Below, piece by piece: positions 17,570 through 25,040 of a stretch of DNA of 64,000 bases. The notes under the pieces are model-generated. The model worked only from the letters and a program-made list of their open reading frames with translations. It did no database searches and was not told where the DNA came from. The stretch is from the NCBI GenBank assembly GCA_951813285.1, contig OX638355.1, positions 4,776,437-4,840,436 of the forward strand. Reading direction: 5' to 3'. Within the stretch, counting starts at the first letter, position 1. Every line of letters begins with the position of its first letter. The DNA comes from Terriglobia bacterium (GTDB lineage Bacteria; Acidobacteriota; Terriglobia; Versatilivoradales; Versatilivoraceae). A program made the position numbers and the translations under genes.

Positions 17570-18352
17570 TCAGGATTCGCGGCTGGACCGGCCCGCACCC
17601 TTCAAGCGTTCCATTTCCCGGTCCAGGCCGTGGAGCCAGAACTCCAGGTCCGAGCCCACCGTCATGAGCAGCGCGCCCCGATCGATCCAGGCTTGGCAAG
17701 CCTCGGCGCTGCCGACAAAGGTTCCGAAAGGCATGCCGGCTTGTCGGGCGGCTCGAAAGATCTCGTCGACCTTCCGGTCCAGCTCGGGGTGATCGCGAAC
17801 CCCCAGCAATCCCATTGATTGCCCCAGGTCGTCCATTCCCATGAAGACGGCGTCCAGCCCCGGAACGCGCACAATCTGCTCGATATTTTTCACCGACTCC
17901 AGGCTTTCCATCTGAGCCACCACCGTGATCCAGTCGTTGGCCTGGGCAAAATACTCGTTGGTCCGATGGGTATACTCGGCCCGTAGCGGTCCGCAGCCCC
18001 GTCTTCCCAACGGGGCGTACTTGGACCATTTTACCGCCAGGGCCGCCTGCTCGGCATTTTCCACCATGGGAACCACGATTCCGCCGGCTCCCCAGTCCAG
18101 GGCCCGCTTGATTTCAGCCTCTATCAGACCCGGAACCCGAACGATGACGTCGATTGGGGTCCCCTTGGCCGCCAGAAGCAGGGGCAGCAGATCGCTGGAG
18201 GTCAGGTGGCCGTGCTCGGTATCCAGGAACAGCCAGTCATAGCCGGCGGCCGCGGCCATTTCCACGAAGGCCGGAGACCCGAAGTAGGCGATGGTGCCCA
18301 CGGCTGCCTGGCCCTGCCGAAGCTTGCGCTGCAAGTTGCCGCCGTTGAACAT
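17570..18352 (-). CDS. HpcH/HpaI family aldolase
   Basis: 260-residue class II aldolase of the 2-keto-3-deoxy acid family, which reversibly cleaves 2-keto-4-hydroxy acids to pyruvate and an aldehyde. Seen: WLFLDTEHGHLTSSDL (catalytic His), VIVRVPG (Arg region), GGIVVPMVENAEQA, VVAQMESLESVKNIE (metal Glu) and FMGMDDLGQSMGL (metal Asp). The ATG at 18352 follows a GAGGTGA site. With the transaminase it could route an amino acid-derived keto acid to pyruvate. Confidence 0.9.
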   Translation of the reverse strand: MFNGGNLQRKLRQGQAAVGTIAYFGSPAFVEMAAAAGYDWLFLDTEHGHLTSSDLLPLLLAAKGTPIDVIVRVPGLIEAEIKRALDWGAGGIVVPMVENAEQAALAVKWSKYAPLGRRGCGPLRAEYTHRTNEYFAQANDWITVVAQMESLESVKNIEQIVRVPGLDAVFMGMDDLGQSMGLLGVRDHPELDRKVDEIFRAARQAGMPFGTFVGSAEACQAWIDRGALLMTVGSDLEFWLHGLDREMERLKGAGRSSRES

Positions 18353-18513
18353 TCCGTCACCTCGCGCCAGTCCGGCACCCCGTTTTCCGGCCACTTTCGG
18401 CAGGCCGCGCGGGATCTGTCCGGGATTGTGTTGGAATACAAAGAATAAAGCAACGAGCCGGAGAAGCTCAACCGTTGTTCCTCCGGGCCGCGCGGAAACG
18501 AAAAGGGGGCGAC

Positions 18514-19302
18514 CTAAGGGATTCCCCGTCTATCGCCCCCGTCCATGTAGAGGGAACTGCCGAAGAGATAGGAGCAGCGCTCGGAAGCCAGAAAAACCAC
18601 CATGCCGGCGATTTCTTCCGGTTCGGCCAAACGCCCCGCCGGCAGCTTCCGTCCGATCTGCGCCAGAATCTCGTCCACGCTGCGACCTTCCTCCGCCGCC
18701 TTGTCGCGCTGCAGGTCCCTGGCTCGCTGGGTTTTGGTCAGTCCCGGACAGATGGTGTTGACCAGGATGCCGTCTCCGGAGACGGCGTCGGAAAGAGCCC
18801 GGGTCATGTTCAGGACGGCGATATTGGACACGCTCAGCGGGATGTTGGCCCGTGTCGGGCTGGCTCCCGCTCCTCCCGCGATGTTAACGATCCGCCCCCA
18901 TCGGTTCCGCTTCATGTGCGGTATGACCAGTTGGGCCATGCGCAGATAGCCGTAGCTTTTCAGTCCCAGCCCCTCGTCGATGACTTCGGTCGGGAGTTCC
19001 AGGATATCGGCCATCCTGGCCGCACCGGCGCAGTTCACCAGGATGTCCACGCCATCCCACCGTCCGACCGTCTCATCCACCACCCGCCGGCATCCTTCCC
19101 GCGTCGTCAGATCGCTGGCGACCGCCCACCCCTCGCCACCGGCCCGGTCGATCTCCGCCCTGGCCTCCTCCAACAAGGAGCCGGTGCGGGCCGTCACACA
19201 GACCCGGGCGCCTTCCCGGGCCAGCCCAAGTGCACAGCAGCGACCGATGCCACGGCTGCCCCCGGTCACGACGGCACGCTTTCCTTTCAATCCCAGATCC
19301 AT
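18514..19302 (-). CDS. Short-chain dehydrogenase/reductase-fold protein lacking the catalytic Tyr and Lys
   Basis: 262 residues with a clear SDR Rossmann fold: VVTGGSRGIGRCCALGLA (cofactor loop), NCAGAA, and a C-terminus AEPEEIAGMVVFLASERCSY ending in SSLYMDGG. At the active site the usual YxxxK is LSVSN, so Tyr is Leu and Lys is Asn; the usual Ser region reads NIAGGAGASP with no Ser at the normal place. It probably binds NAD(P) but may not catalyse the standard reaction, or it uses other residues. GGGGAGG precedes the ATG. It starts 14 bases after the creatininase stop, so the two are cotranscribed. Confidence 0.85.
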   Translation of the reverse strand: MDLGLKGKRAVVTGGSRGIGRCCALGLAREGARVCVTARTGSLLEEARAEIDRAGGEGWAVASDLTTREGCRRVVDETVGRWDGVDILVNCAGAARMADILELPTEVIDEGLGLKSYGYLRMAQLVIPHMKRNRWGRIVNIAGGAGASPTRANIPLSVSNIAVLNMTRALSDAVSGDGILVNTICPGLTKTQRARDLQRDKAAEEGRSVDEILAQIGRKLPAGRLAEPEEIAGMVVFLASERCSYLFGSSLYMDGGDRRGIP

Positions 19303-19316
19303 GGATCCCTCCCCGG

Positions 19317-20318
19317 CTAGGCCGGAGGCCAGGGCTGTCCCGACTCGGTGGCCGCAATCATCTTCTGCAGCTTCTCCACGTAATACTCGACCACCCGGGC
19401 GACCAGCTTTTCCCCCTTGGCTGCCGTAGCCAGCAGCGACTGCTCCTGGCGGGCCCGATCGGTGGCATTCTCGCCTTCCTCGTTGATGCGGCCGTCGATG
19501 AAGGTGCGCCCGTCGATGCGCAGGAAGTGCTCCACTTCGGGGGAGAATCCCGACTCGTAGTTCAGCTTGGCGTCGTCGTACTCCTTCATGCTGACACGGC
19601 GCACGCGGTGGGGATGGGCGGCCAGCGCGATGGAGGTCTCGTACTCCTCGGCGTGCGACAGCCGCTTCTCGCTCTCCAGGACCGTCTTGACGAAGTCCGG
19701 CGGGGTCGGCGCCCAAACGGAGTCCACCTCCATGGTCACCCCGAGCTTGCTGCGCCAGGTCTCCTCCATTTCCTTGAGCGGCTGCTGGTTCCCTCCGTGG
19801 CCGTTGAGCACCAGCAGGGTATGGATCCCGTTGGTCTTCAAGGAGTGGAGCACGTCGAAGATATAGTCCTGAAAGGTCTTGCGGCGCAGGGTGATGCTCC
19901 CTTTCCGCGACATCCAGTAGGGCGCGTAGCCGCAAAAACTGGGAGGAGCCACAATGACCCGCGGGTAGAGTTCCAGGGCAATCTGCTTGGCGTAGAAGGT
20001 GGCGTGAGCCGTATCTTCCACCAGGGCGATGTGCTCGTTGTGCTGCTCGATGGAACCCGCAGGCAGGATGGCCGCCTTGAGCAGACCGCTATCCAGCAGT
20101 TCCCGGATTTCCTTGCGAGTGTTCTCCCACAGCAGGACCCGGTCGGGATCGATGTGGCGCCTCAGCCGTTCCATGGGCACATTTCGGGAAGCCGATCCGG
20201 ATGGCGCCGGCAACGCACCGGCCAGGCTCTCGGCCGCCAGTCCCGCGGTAAGCGAACCCGTAGCCAGTCCGCCGGCGAGGGACTGCAGCAAACTCCGTCG
20301 CGTAATGCCCTGTGTCAT
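19317..20318 (-). CDS. Tat-exported creatininase-family amidohydrolase
   Basis: 333 residues. The N-terminus TRRSLLQSLAGGLATGSLTA is a twin-arginine signal, so the protein is exported folded. The creatininase fold is shown by AAILPAGSIEQHNEHIALVE (metal-binding Glu and His residues), LLVLNGHGGNQQPL and SHAEEYETSIAL. Family members hydrolyse cyclic amides such as creatinine or formylated amines; the substrate here is unknown. AGGAGGG lies at good spacing before the ATG. It is downstream of the phosphotriesterase-like gene and upstream of the SDR on the same strand. Confidence 0.88.
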   Translation of the reverse strand: MTQGITRRSLLQSLAGGLATGSLTAGLAAESLAGALPAPSGSASRNVPMERLRRHIDPDRVLLWENTRKEIRELLDSGLLKAAILPAGSIEQHNEHIALVEDTAHATFYAKQIALELYPRVIVAPPSFCGYAPYWMSRKGSITLRRKTFQDYIFDVLHSLKTNGIHTLLVLNGHGGNQQPLKEMEETWRSKLGVTMEVDSVWAPTPPDFVKTVLESEKRLSHAEEYETSIALAAHPHRVRRVSMKEYDDAKLNYESGFSPEVEHFLRIDGRTFIDGRINEEGENATDRARQEQSLLATAAKGEKLVARVVEYYVEKLQKMIAATESGQPWPPA

Positions 20319-20569
20319 GAATTCCCTCCTGGAGGTGTGTCAGTGATTTCCGGCGCCGGGTGGCCGGAACCCGGTTCATAGTCAATCGCGATTAGATGGT
20401 CCATTTACATCGATGCACAGGATGAACAAGATGATTGGGGGAAGGGTTTCACCGTCTCCGGTTCAACCGTCCTGGTGTCTCTTCGTGTTCATTCGTGTCC
20501 ATTCGTGGTTCAACTCAAATAACGACCCACCGCTTCCCCCGGGCTGATCGGCACGGCAAGGCGGGGGGC
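20319..20569. other. Gap with dispersed repeat units
   Basis: Between the creatininase and phosphotriesterase genes. Contains CATCGATGCACAGGATGAAC at 20409, an inverted ACGAAT-type unit (TTCGTGTTCATTCGTGTCCA, about 20482) and a GATCGGCACGGCAAGGCGGG unit near 20547 related to those at 14702 and 15544. No gene seen. Confidence 0.65.
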
Positions 20570-21727
20570 CTAAAACGCCAGAACCCTGCGGGAGTTTTCG
20601 ACCAGGATGGTTCGAATCTGGTTGGCGGAAACACCGAGTTGCTCCAGCGAGGCCGCCAGTTGAGTGGTCACGATGGTGAAGTCGGCCTGATTCTTCCTCC
20701 AACCCCCGCTGCCCTTGGTTTCCGCCGAAAACTCCCGGTAAAAATAGGGGACGTGATCGTGGCTGACCAGCACCTGCCGCTCGAATCCGCCCGCGACCAG
20801 GTTATGGATCAAGCGGGCCTGCTTCTCGCAGTCGTAATTTCCGGCGCCGACACGATCGAACTGCAGGTAACAACCCAGCCTTGCGATCTTCAGGTGATAG
20901 TCCACGGCTTCGGCGTTCTTTCCGTCGTCCATGTGGCCCTGGTGCCCGATGATCACCCGGCCGGGGTCGGCGCCCGATTCCAGCAGCAGCCTGGCCTGCT
21001 CCAGCCCGCCCCCGTTGGTGGTGTGGGTGGTGATGGGGCAGCCGGTTTGCCGGCTGGCCCTGGCCGCGGCAATGTGAACCGCTTTCTCGCTGGGGCGCAT
21101 CAGGGCACTGGTTCCGACCTTGATGGCTCCCGCCCGAATCGTGGTGAACCGCTCTCCCCTCCCGCCGTGAGGATCTTCCATCCCCTCGGAGATCTCCCGT
21201 ACAAACAAGTCGGCCATCTTGCCGGCGCCGTCGGGCTCGATCCCCAACCGTACCGCCCAGGGATGCTGGGGCGCCAGGGCCTCGCACCAGAATCCGGTGG
21301 AGGCAACGATATGGACCGGGGTGCGCCTGGCCAGGTCCGCCATTAGTTGCGGATAACGCCCCACCCGGATGGGAGTGCATTCCACGATGGCTCCGGGGCC
21401 GTCTTCGGCGGAGAGCGACTGATGAAAAGCGTTCAACATCCCCGCGGTCTCGGCCAGCATTCTCTCCCTGAGAGTATCCAGGGGAGCGGTGGGAGTCGCA
21501 TACAACTCGGACCAATCCACCGTGGGCGCATGTTCGTGCATGAGGGTCGCGCCCAGGGCTTGGGGAGCGACCGGACCGAGCACCGTCTGAACGGCCGCGG
21601 CTCTGTGCGGTCTTTCGGACGGCCTGCAGGCCCCAAGCTGCAGGGCCGTCCAGGCGGCCGCGGCCGACCCGGCCAGGAACTGCCGCCGACTGAGGCAGCT
21701 TCGATCCAAGAAAGAAACCGATTCCAT
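20570..21727 (-). CDS. Tat-exported phosphotriesterase-like amidohydrolase, probable lipoprotein
   Basis: 385 residues. The signal SRRQFLAGSAAAAWTALQ is followed by LGAC, which reads both as a twin-arginine signal and as a lipobox, so a Tat-exported lipoprotein is likely. The binuclear metal site of the phosphotriesterase/lactonase family is present: MHEHAP (His64, His66), AIKVGTSA with the Lys (203) that is carboxylated in the family, CPITTHTTNGG, IIGHQGHMDD and LVSHDHVPYF. Members act as lactonases, esterases or phosphotriesterases. The ATG at 21727 has GGGAAG upstream; a longer frame from 21799 adds a non-conserved stretch. Confidence 0.87.
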   Translation of the reverse strand: MESVSFLDRSCLSRRQFLAGSAAAAWTALQLGACRPSERPHRAAAVQTVLGPVAPQALGATLMHEHAPTVDWSELYATPTAPLDTLRERMLAETAGMLNAFHQSLSAEDGPGAIVECTPIRVGRYPQLMADLARRTPVHIVASTGFWCEALAPQHPWAVRLGIEPDGAGKMADLFVREISEGMEDPHGGRGERFTTIRAGAIKVGTSALMRPSEKAVHIAAARASRQTGCPITTHTTNGGGLEQARLLLESGADPGRVIIGHQGHMDDGKNAEAVDYHLKIARLGCYLQFDRVGAGNYDCEKQARLIHNLVAGGFERQVLVSHDHVPYFYREFSAETKGSGGWRKNQADFTIVTTQLAASLEQLGVSANQIRTILVENSRRVLAF

Positions 21728-21898
21728 GGTCTTCCCGGTGTTCAATCCGCGCGGGTGAGCGCCGGTCCGCGGCCTTCGAATAGCGTCGGACCCGACCACG
21801 ACTATCCTACCCCAAAAGGCCTTCTTCGCCGGTAAAAACCGGGGTTTGGGCCGATAGTGGAATTGGGGCCCGCGTAACAGGAGTGCCGTCAGGTAAAT

Positions 21899-24193
21899 CT
21901 AATCCCTGCCCAGGGCACGTCCCAGGAACTCCACCGCCTGAGCAATGGCGCCCGTCAGACCGAACAACTCGTGTCCTCCACCCTCGTAGATGAAGGCCTC
22001 GAACTCGGGAGGCTCGCGTCCCAGGGCCTCCATGGCACGGATCATCGAGTACGCTTGGGTAACGGCGACGGTCTCGTCGGAATCGCCATGGTGTAGCTGG
22101 ACGGCAGGCAGGTCTTCGGCGAACAGGACGGAGGAGCGGCGCACCAACTCCAGGCGCACTTCAGCCAGTTCGATCTCGCCCCTCAGGTAGGGCTGAACAA
22201 AGATGGAGTCCATGTGGGCCACGCCCGTGAGCTCCCGCGGACGCCCCAGGGCCGCCTCGCGCACGATTTGCCGCACCCAGTCGTCGAAGAAGTCGGTGGG
22301 ACCGAAGAAGGCGACGATGTTCTCAATGCGCTCGTCGCGGATGCCGGCCAGCATGGCGACACCCGCTCCACGACTTCCGCCGATGATGCTCACACCTTCG
22401 GACTTCGCCTGCGGAGTCAGCTCCAGAGCCACGTTCAGGAGCGCCAAGGCGTCGTCCACATCGTAGTCCCAGTGACCGCCGGGGCCGGTCGAGATCCACA
22501 CGCGATCGCCAAACTCAAGCGGTTCGCTGCGAAAAGAGGGGATTACGTAGACGAAGCGGTCTCGCAGCTCCCCCAAGAAGTGCCCGATGATATCGACATC
22601 GCTCACGTCGACACCGCTGTCGCCGCCGTGCAGGTACATCAGGACGGGCAGGGTGCCGGGTGCCGCGGAGTCGGGTGCAATGATCGCTCCGTAGTGGCGC
22701 GCCTCCCCGACCCGATGCGACACCACGCGCAGGGTCGCCGGGGTGTCGTCCAGGGGATGCGCCTCCGTGAATTCGACCAACACATCAACCGGAGAGATGT
22801 CGCGCACGGCCCAGTCTGCACGAACGGCTTCGATCTCCGCAGCGGTCGGAGCGGCAAAAATGTTGTCGAGTTCGGTCTCGAGGTCGATCGCGTAGGCGTT
22901 GACAGCCGTAACAGCCAGGTCTGCGGCGACCATGAGCGTCTGGATGCCGGCCTCGGTGCCCAGGGTCCACTCCACCGCGACTTCGCCCTTCCAGTCGGTG
23001 GCTGCGGTCGAGGGATCCACCCGGCCGCTTCCCGGCGTTGGCAAGAAGTTCACGCTCACGCCGGAAACAGACTGACCTGACGTGTCGAGAACGCGAACTA
23101 CGAGGGGCCTGTCGAGGGTGTGCCGGATGAACGCGCGTTGCCCCCCGCCTGCTACAATGCGGATCGCGGCCGCCGACTCTCCGAATACCGGATCGACCGG
23201 GACGCTGACCGGATCACATCCCGTCAGGGCGGGCTGTCGGTCCGCTCCTGTCACCGTGATGGGGCAGGTCACCGCACTCGTGGACGACCACGTCACCGCC
23301 GGCGGGGGGGAATGGCCACCGTCGAGGGGGCCTCCGTCCGGGACCCGAAACGTCGGCACCGCCGAGAGTGAAGGGATCCGCTTCCCAAACCGCAGCCCGA
23401 GCGGAGCGAAAGGGGTATCGTCCTCGCTTCGCAGGAACAGGAGGCCGCGAAAGTTCCCCAGGAACCCCGTATCGACTCCTTCCACTGCGAACCATTCCGG
23501 GAGCGTGCGCGCCGCCTGGTGGAAATCCCCCCAGTGGACGAACCCACCGTTCAAGGGGTCCCTCCCCTCCTCGTCGCGAATGCGAAGCTCGAGGCGGGAA
23601 GCGGCGTCCGGCTTGAACACCGCGACTCCAGCGCCGACTCTGGTCGATTCCTCCACGAACAGAGCGAATCCCGTCCCCAACCGGACGGGCTCGACGCCGA
23701 CTTCGATTCCCGATTCGGCGTGCCGATAGGTCAACAACCCACGGACTGTTCCCGATTCTGTCTCGACCTGGATCCAGCCTTGCCGAATAGATCCTGAGCC
23801 GGCGCTTTTCAAGACTCGTCTGCCCCGCGACGGAATCTCCAACGTTATATCGGAATCGAACAGATCCAGGACCGGCTGTGCGTGCGGATCGTAGACTTCC
23901 ACCCGGACGTCGGCGGCGGCCTGCGGGTCGACGTTGCCGAGGACCAACTGCACCGACCATCCGCCTCCATCCACGTAATCCGGGAAGTACAAAACCGTCG
24001 CTCCCTTTTCTTGCGCTTGTCCGGCGATCGAGTCGTCCGCCGGGCGGCGGGCATTTTCTGGCGGGGCGCCGGAAGTTTGCGCCGGCGACAGGACGAAAAA
24101 CAGGCACAGGGCACAAATTAACAATCCTGTGCATCGACGTTTGTCAGGAATCAACTCATACCCCACGCGGAGAGCCGGAGCGGGGAACATCAT
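21899..24193 (-). CDS. Large secreted alpha/beta hydrolase with N-terminal beta domains
   Basis: 764 residues. Signal peptide RRCTGLLICALCLFFVLSPA. Residues about 60-430 are beta-rich; YFPDYVDGGGWSVQLVLGNV resembles domains found in other secreted proteins of such genomes, followed by Ig-like stretches such as VRVLDTSGQSVSGVSVNFLP. The C-terminal about 250 residues are an alpha/beta hydrolase: PVLMYLHGGDSG, IIGGSRGAGVAMLAG (nucleophile Ser), LHHGDSDETVAV (Asp) and IYEGGGHELFG (His), the prolyl-oligopeptidase-like layout. The ATG at 24193 is chosen because upstream codons to 24415 read through repeat DNA. Probably an extracellular esterase or peptidase. Confidence 0.8.
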   Translation of the reverse strand: MMFPAPALRVGYELIPDKRRCTGLLICALCLFFVLSPAQTSGAPPENARRPADDSIAGQAQEKGATVLYFPDYVDGGGWSVQLVLGNVDPQAAADVRVEVYDPHAQPVLDLFDSDITLEIPSRGRRVLKSAGSGSIRQGWIQVETESGTVRGLLTYRHAESGIEVGVEPVRLGTGFALFVEESTRVGAGVAVFKPDAASRLELRIRDEEGRDPLNGGFVHWGDFHQAARTLPEWFAVEGVDTGFLGNFRGLLFLRSEDDTPFAPLGLRFGKRIPSLSAVPTFRVPDGGPLDGGHSPPPAVTWSSTSAVTCPITVTGADRQPALTGCDPVSVPVDPVFGESAAAIRIVAGGGQRAFIRHTLDRPLVVRVLDTSGQSVSGVSVNFLPTPGSGRVDPSTAATDWKGEVAVEWTLGTEAGIQTLMVAADLAVTAVNAYAIDLETELDNIFAAPTAAEIEAVRADWAVRDISPVDVLVEFTEAHPLDDTPATLRVVSHRVGEARHYGAIIAPDSAAPGTLPVLMYLHGGDSGVDVSDVDIIGHFLGELRDRFVYVIPSFRSEPLEFGDRVWISTGPGGHWDYDVDDALALLNVALELTPQAKSEGVSIIGGSRGAGVAMLAGIRDERIENIVAFFGPTDFFDDWVRQIVREAALGRPRELTGVAHMDSIFVQPYLRGEIELAEVRLELVRRSSVLFAEDLPAVQLHHGDSDETVAVTQAYSMIRAMEALGREPPEFEAFIYEGGGHELFGLTGAIAQAVEFLGRALGRD

Positions 24194-24357
24194 TTCGTAA
24201 CCTTCGGGATCCTTCGTGCCACTTCGTGGATATCTTTTTTGCCTTTGTGGATAGTCTCTCAATTTTCTTGGGTAAGTTACAGGCAAGCCGTCCCCCCGCC
24301 CCTCACGACGGGGCGGGTCATTCAAAGGAGAAACAGCCAGCCGTTTTCGTTTTGGAA

Positions 24358-24460
24358 CTAAAGACGAACCACGAATGAACACGAATACACACGAATACGG
24401 ATGGAGCTCCTTCAATGACGAGCGGCGCCCGAATGCTTCTGCAATATTGTGACGTTGGAG
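24358..24460 (+). repeat. ACGAAT-type dispersed repeat, copy 1
   Basis: Starts AAAGACGAACCACGAATGAA, continues with ACACGAATAC and ends near ATGCTTCTGCAATATTGTGA. A second copy in the same orientation is at 28864-28960. Both lie just upstream of minus-strand genes for large secreted proteins. Confidence 0.8.
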
Positions 24461-24486
24461 TCACGACGGTATGGTGAGGAAGCCCA

Positions 24487-24638
24487 CCCGGGAGCGCGGG
24501 CGTCCCGCCCGCAACCTTATTCGTGCAAGCAGCCTGCGATCCAGGGGCATTCTCTCGAACAGTGTACCAAACCGGCCTTTGCAGGGTTCGCTACTTTAGT
24601 GCCAAGTCCTATGCGGGCGAGACGCCCGCGCTCCCGGG
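24487..24638 (-). mobile_element. MITE-like element, 152 bp (right copy, inverted)
   Basis: Inverted copy of 15621-15772, same length, with matching 26-bp terminal inverted repeats (CCCGGGAGCGCGGGCG at each end). The next 50 bases after 24638 are also shared with the left block (GAGAACGCCCAC, GACACGCTCTCTTGAGG, read inverted). The outer flank is not shared. Confidence 0.8.
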
Positions 24639-24679
24639 TGGGCGTTCTCCCATTCACTCTTGCTCCTCAAGAGAGCGTG

Positions 24680-24805
24680 TCGGCTTGCGCGTCAATTGGG
24701 CACACCGGCATTTGCTGCCGCCGCCTACGCGGCTCGACACCCATAGGCGATGTTTCCCATGGGCTGACGCCCACGGCTAAGTGCTGCCGCGGCTTCGCCG
24801 CTCTC
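24680..24805 (+). repeat. Dispersed element B, right copy
   Basis: Inverted with respect to 15063-15192: GCATTTGCTGCCGCCGCCTA, then GGCTGACGCCCACGGCTAAG and CGCGGCTTCGCCGC. Lies between the 152-bp element and arm E, keeping the order of the left block. Confidence 0.85.
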
Positions 24806-24851
24806 GAGGAAGCCGGCTAAAGCAGCATATTCTCAGGTAAGTCCGGCCCCC

Positions 24852-25008
24852 GCCCTGGTGTGTGGATCATCCGAGAGTGAAACAATCAGAAATCGACCAT
24901 CCCGTCGCGACCTTGGCATCCCGTCGCGGTTCACCTCAATGCCTTAGTGGCCCTTCGTCGTCCTTCGTGTGTCTTCGTGGATCACTCTTTTTTCGTTTGT
25001 TTCAGGCA
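24852..25008 (-). repeat. Composite repeat arm E, right copy (inverted)
   Basis: Reverse complement of the left arm at 14550-14722, from GATCATCCGAGAGTGAAACA to TTTTTTCGTTTGTTTCAGGC. Ends 33 bases before the stop codon of the next large gene. Confidence 0.85.
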
Positions 25009-25040
25009 GGCCGGCCAGGAAATCGGTTCCCCACAGGCCC

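Larger units (their letters stand above)
24194..25040. other. Gene-free region of dispersed repeats, right block
   Basis: Contains CACGAAGG-type units (24205-24250), an ACGAAT-type unit (24358-24460), the 152-bp element (24487-24638), element B (24680-24805) and arm E inverted (24852-25008). No gene supported. Confidence 0.85.

Noticed and set aside
18514-19935. 473-codon frame for the SDR
   Set aside because: The first 210 codons are a shadow of the creatininase gene; the Rossmann motif starts just after the ATG at 19302.
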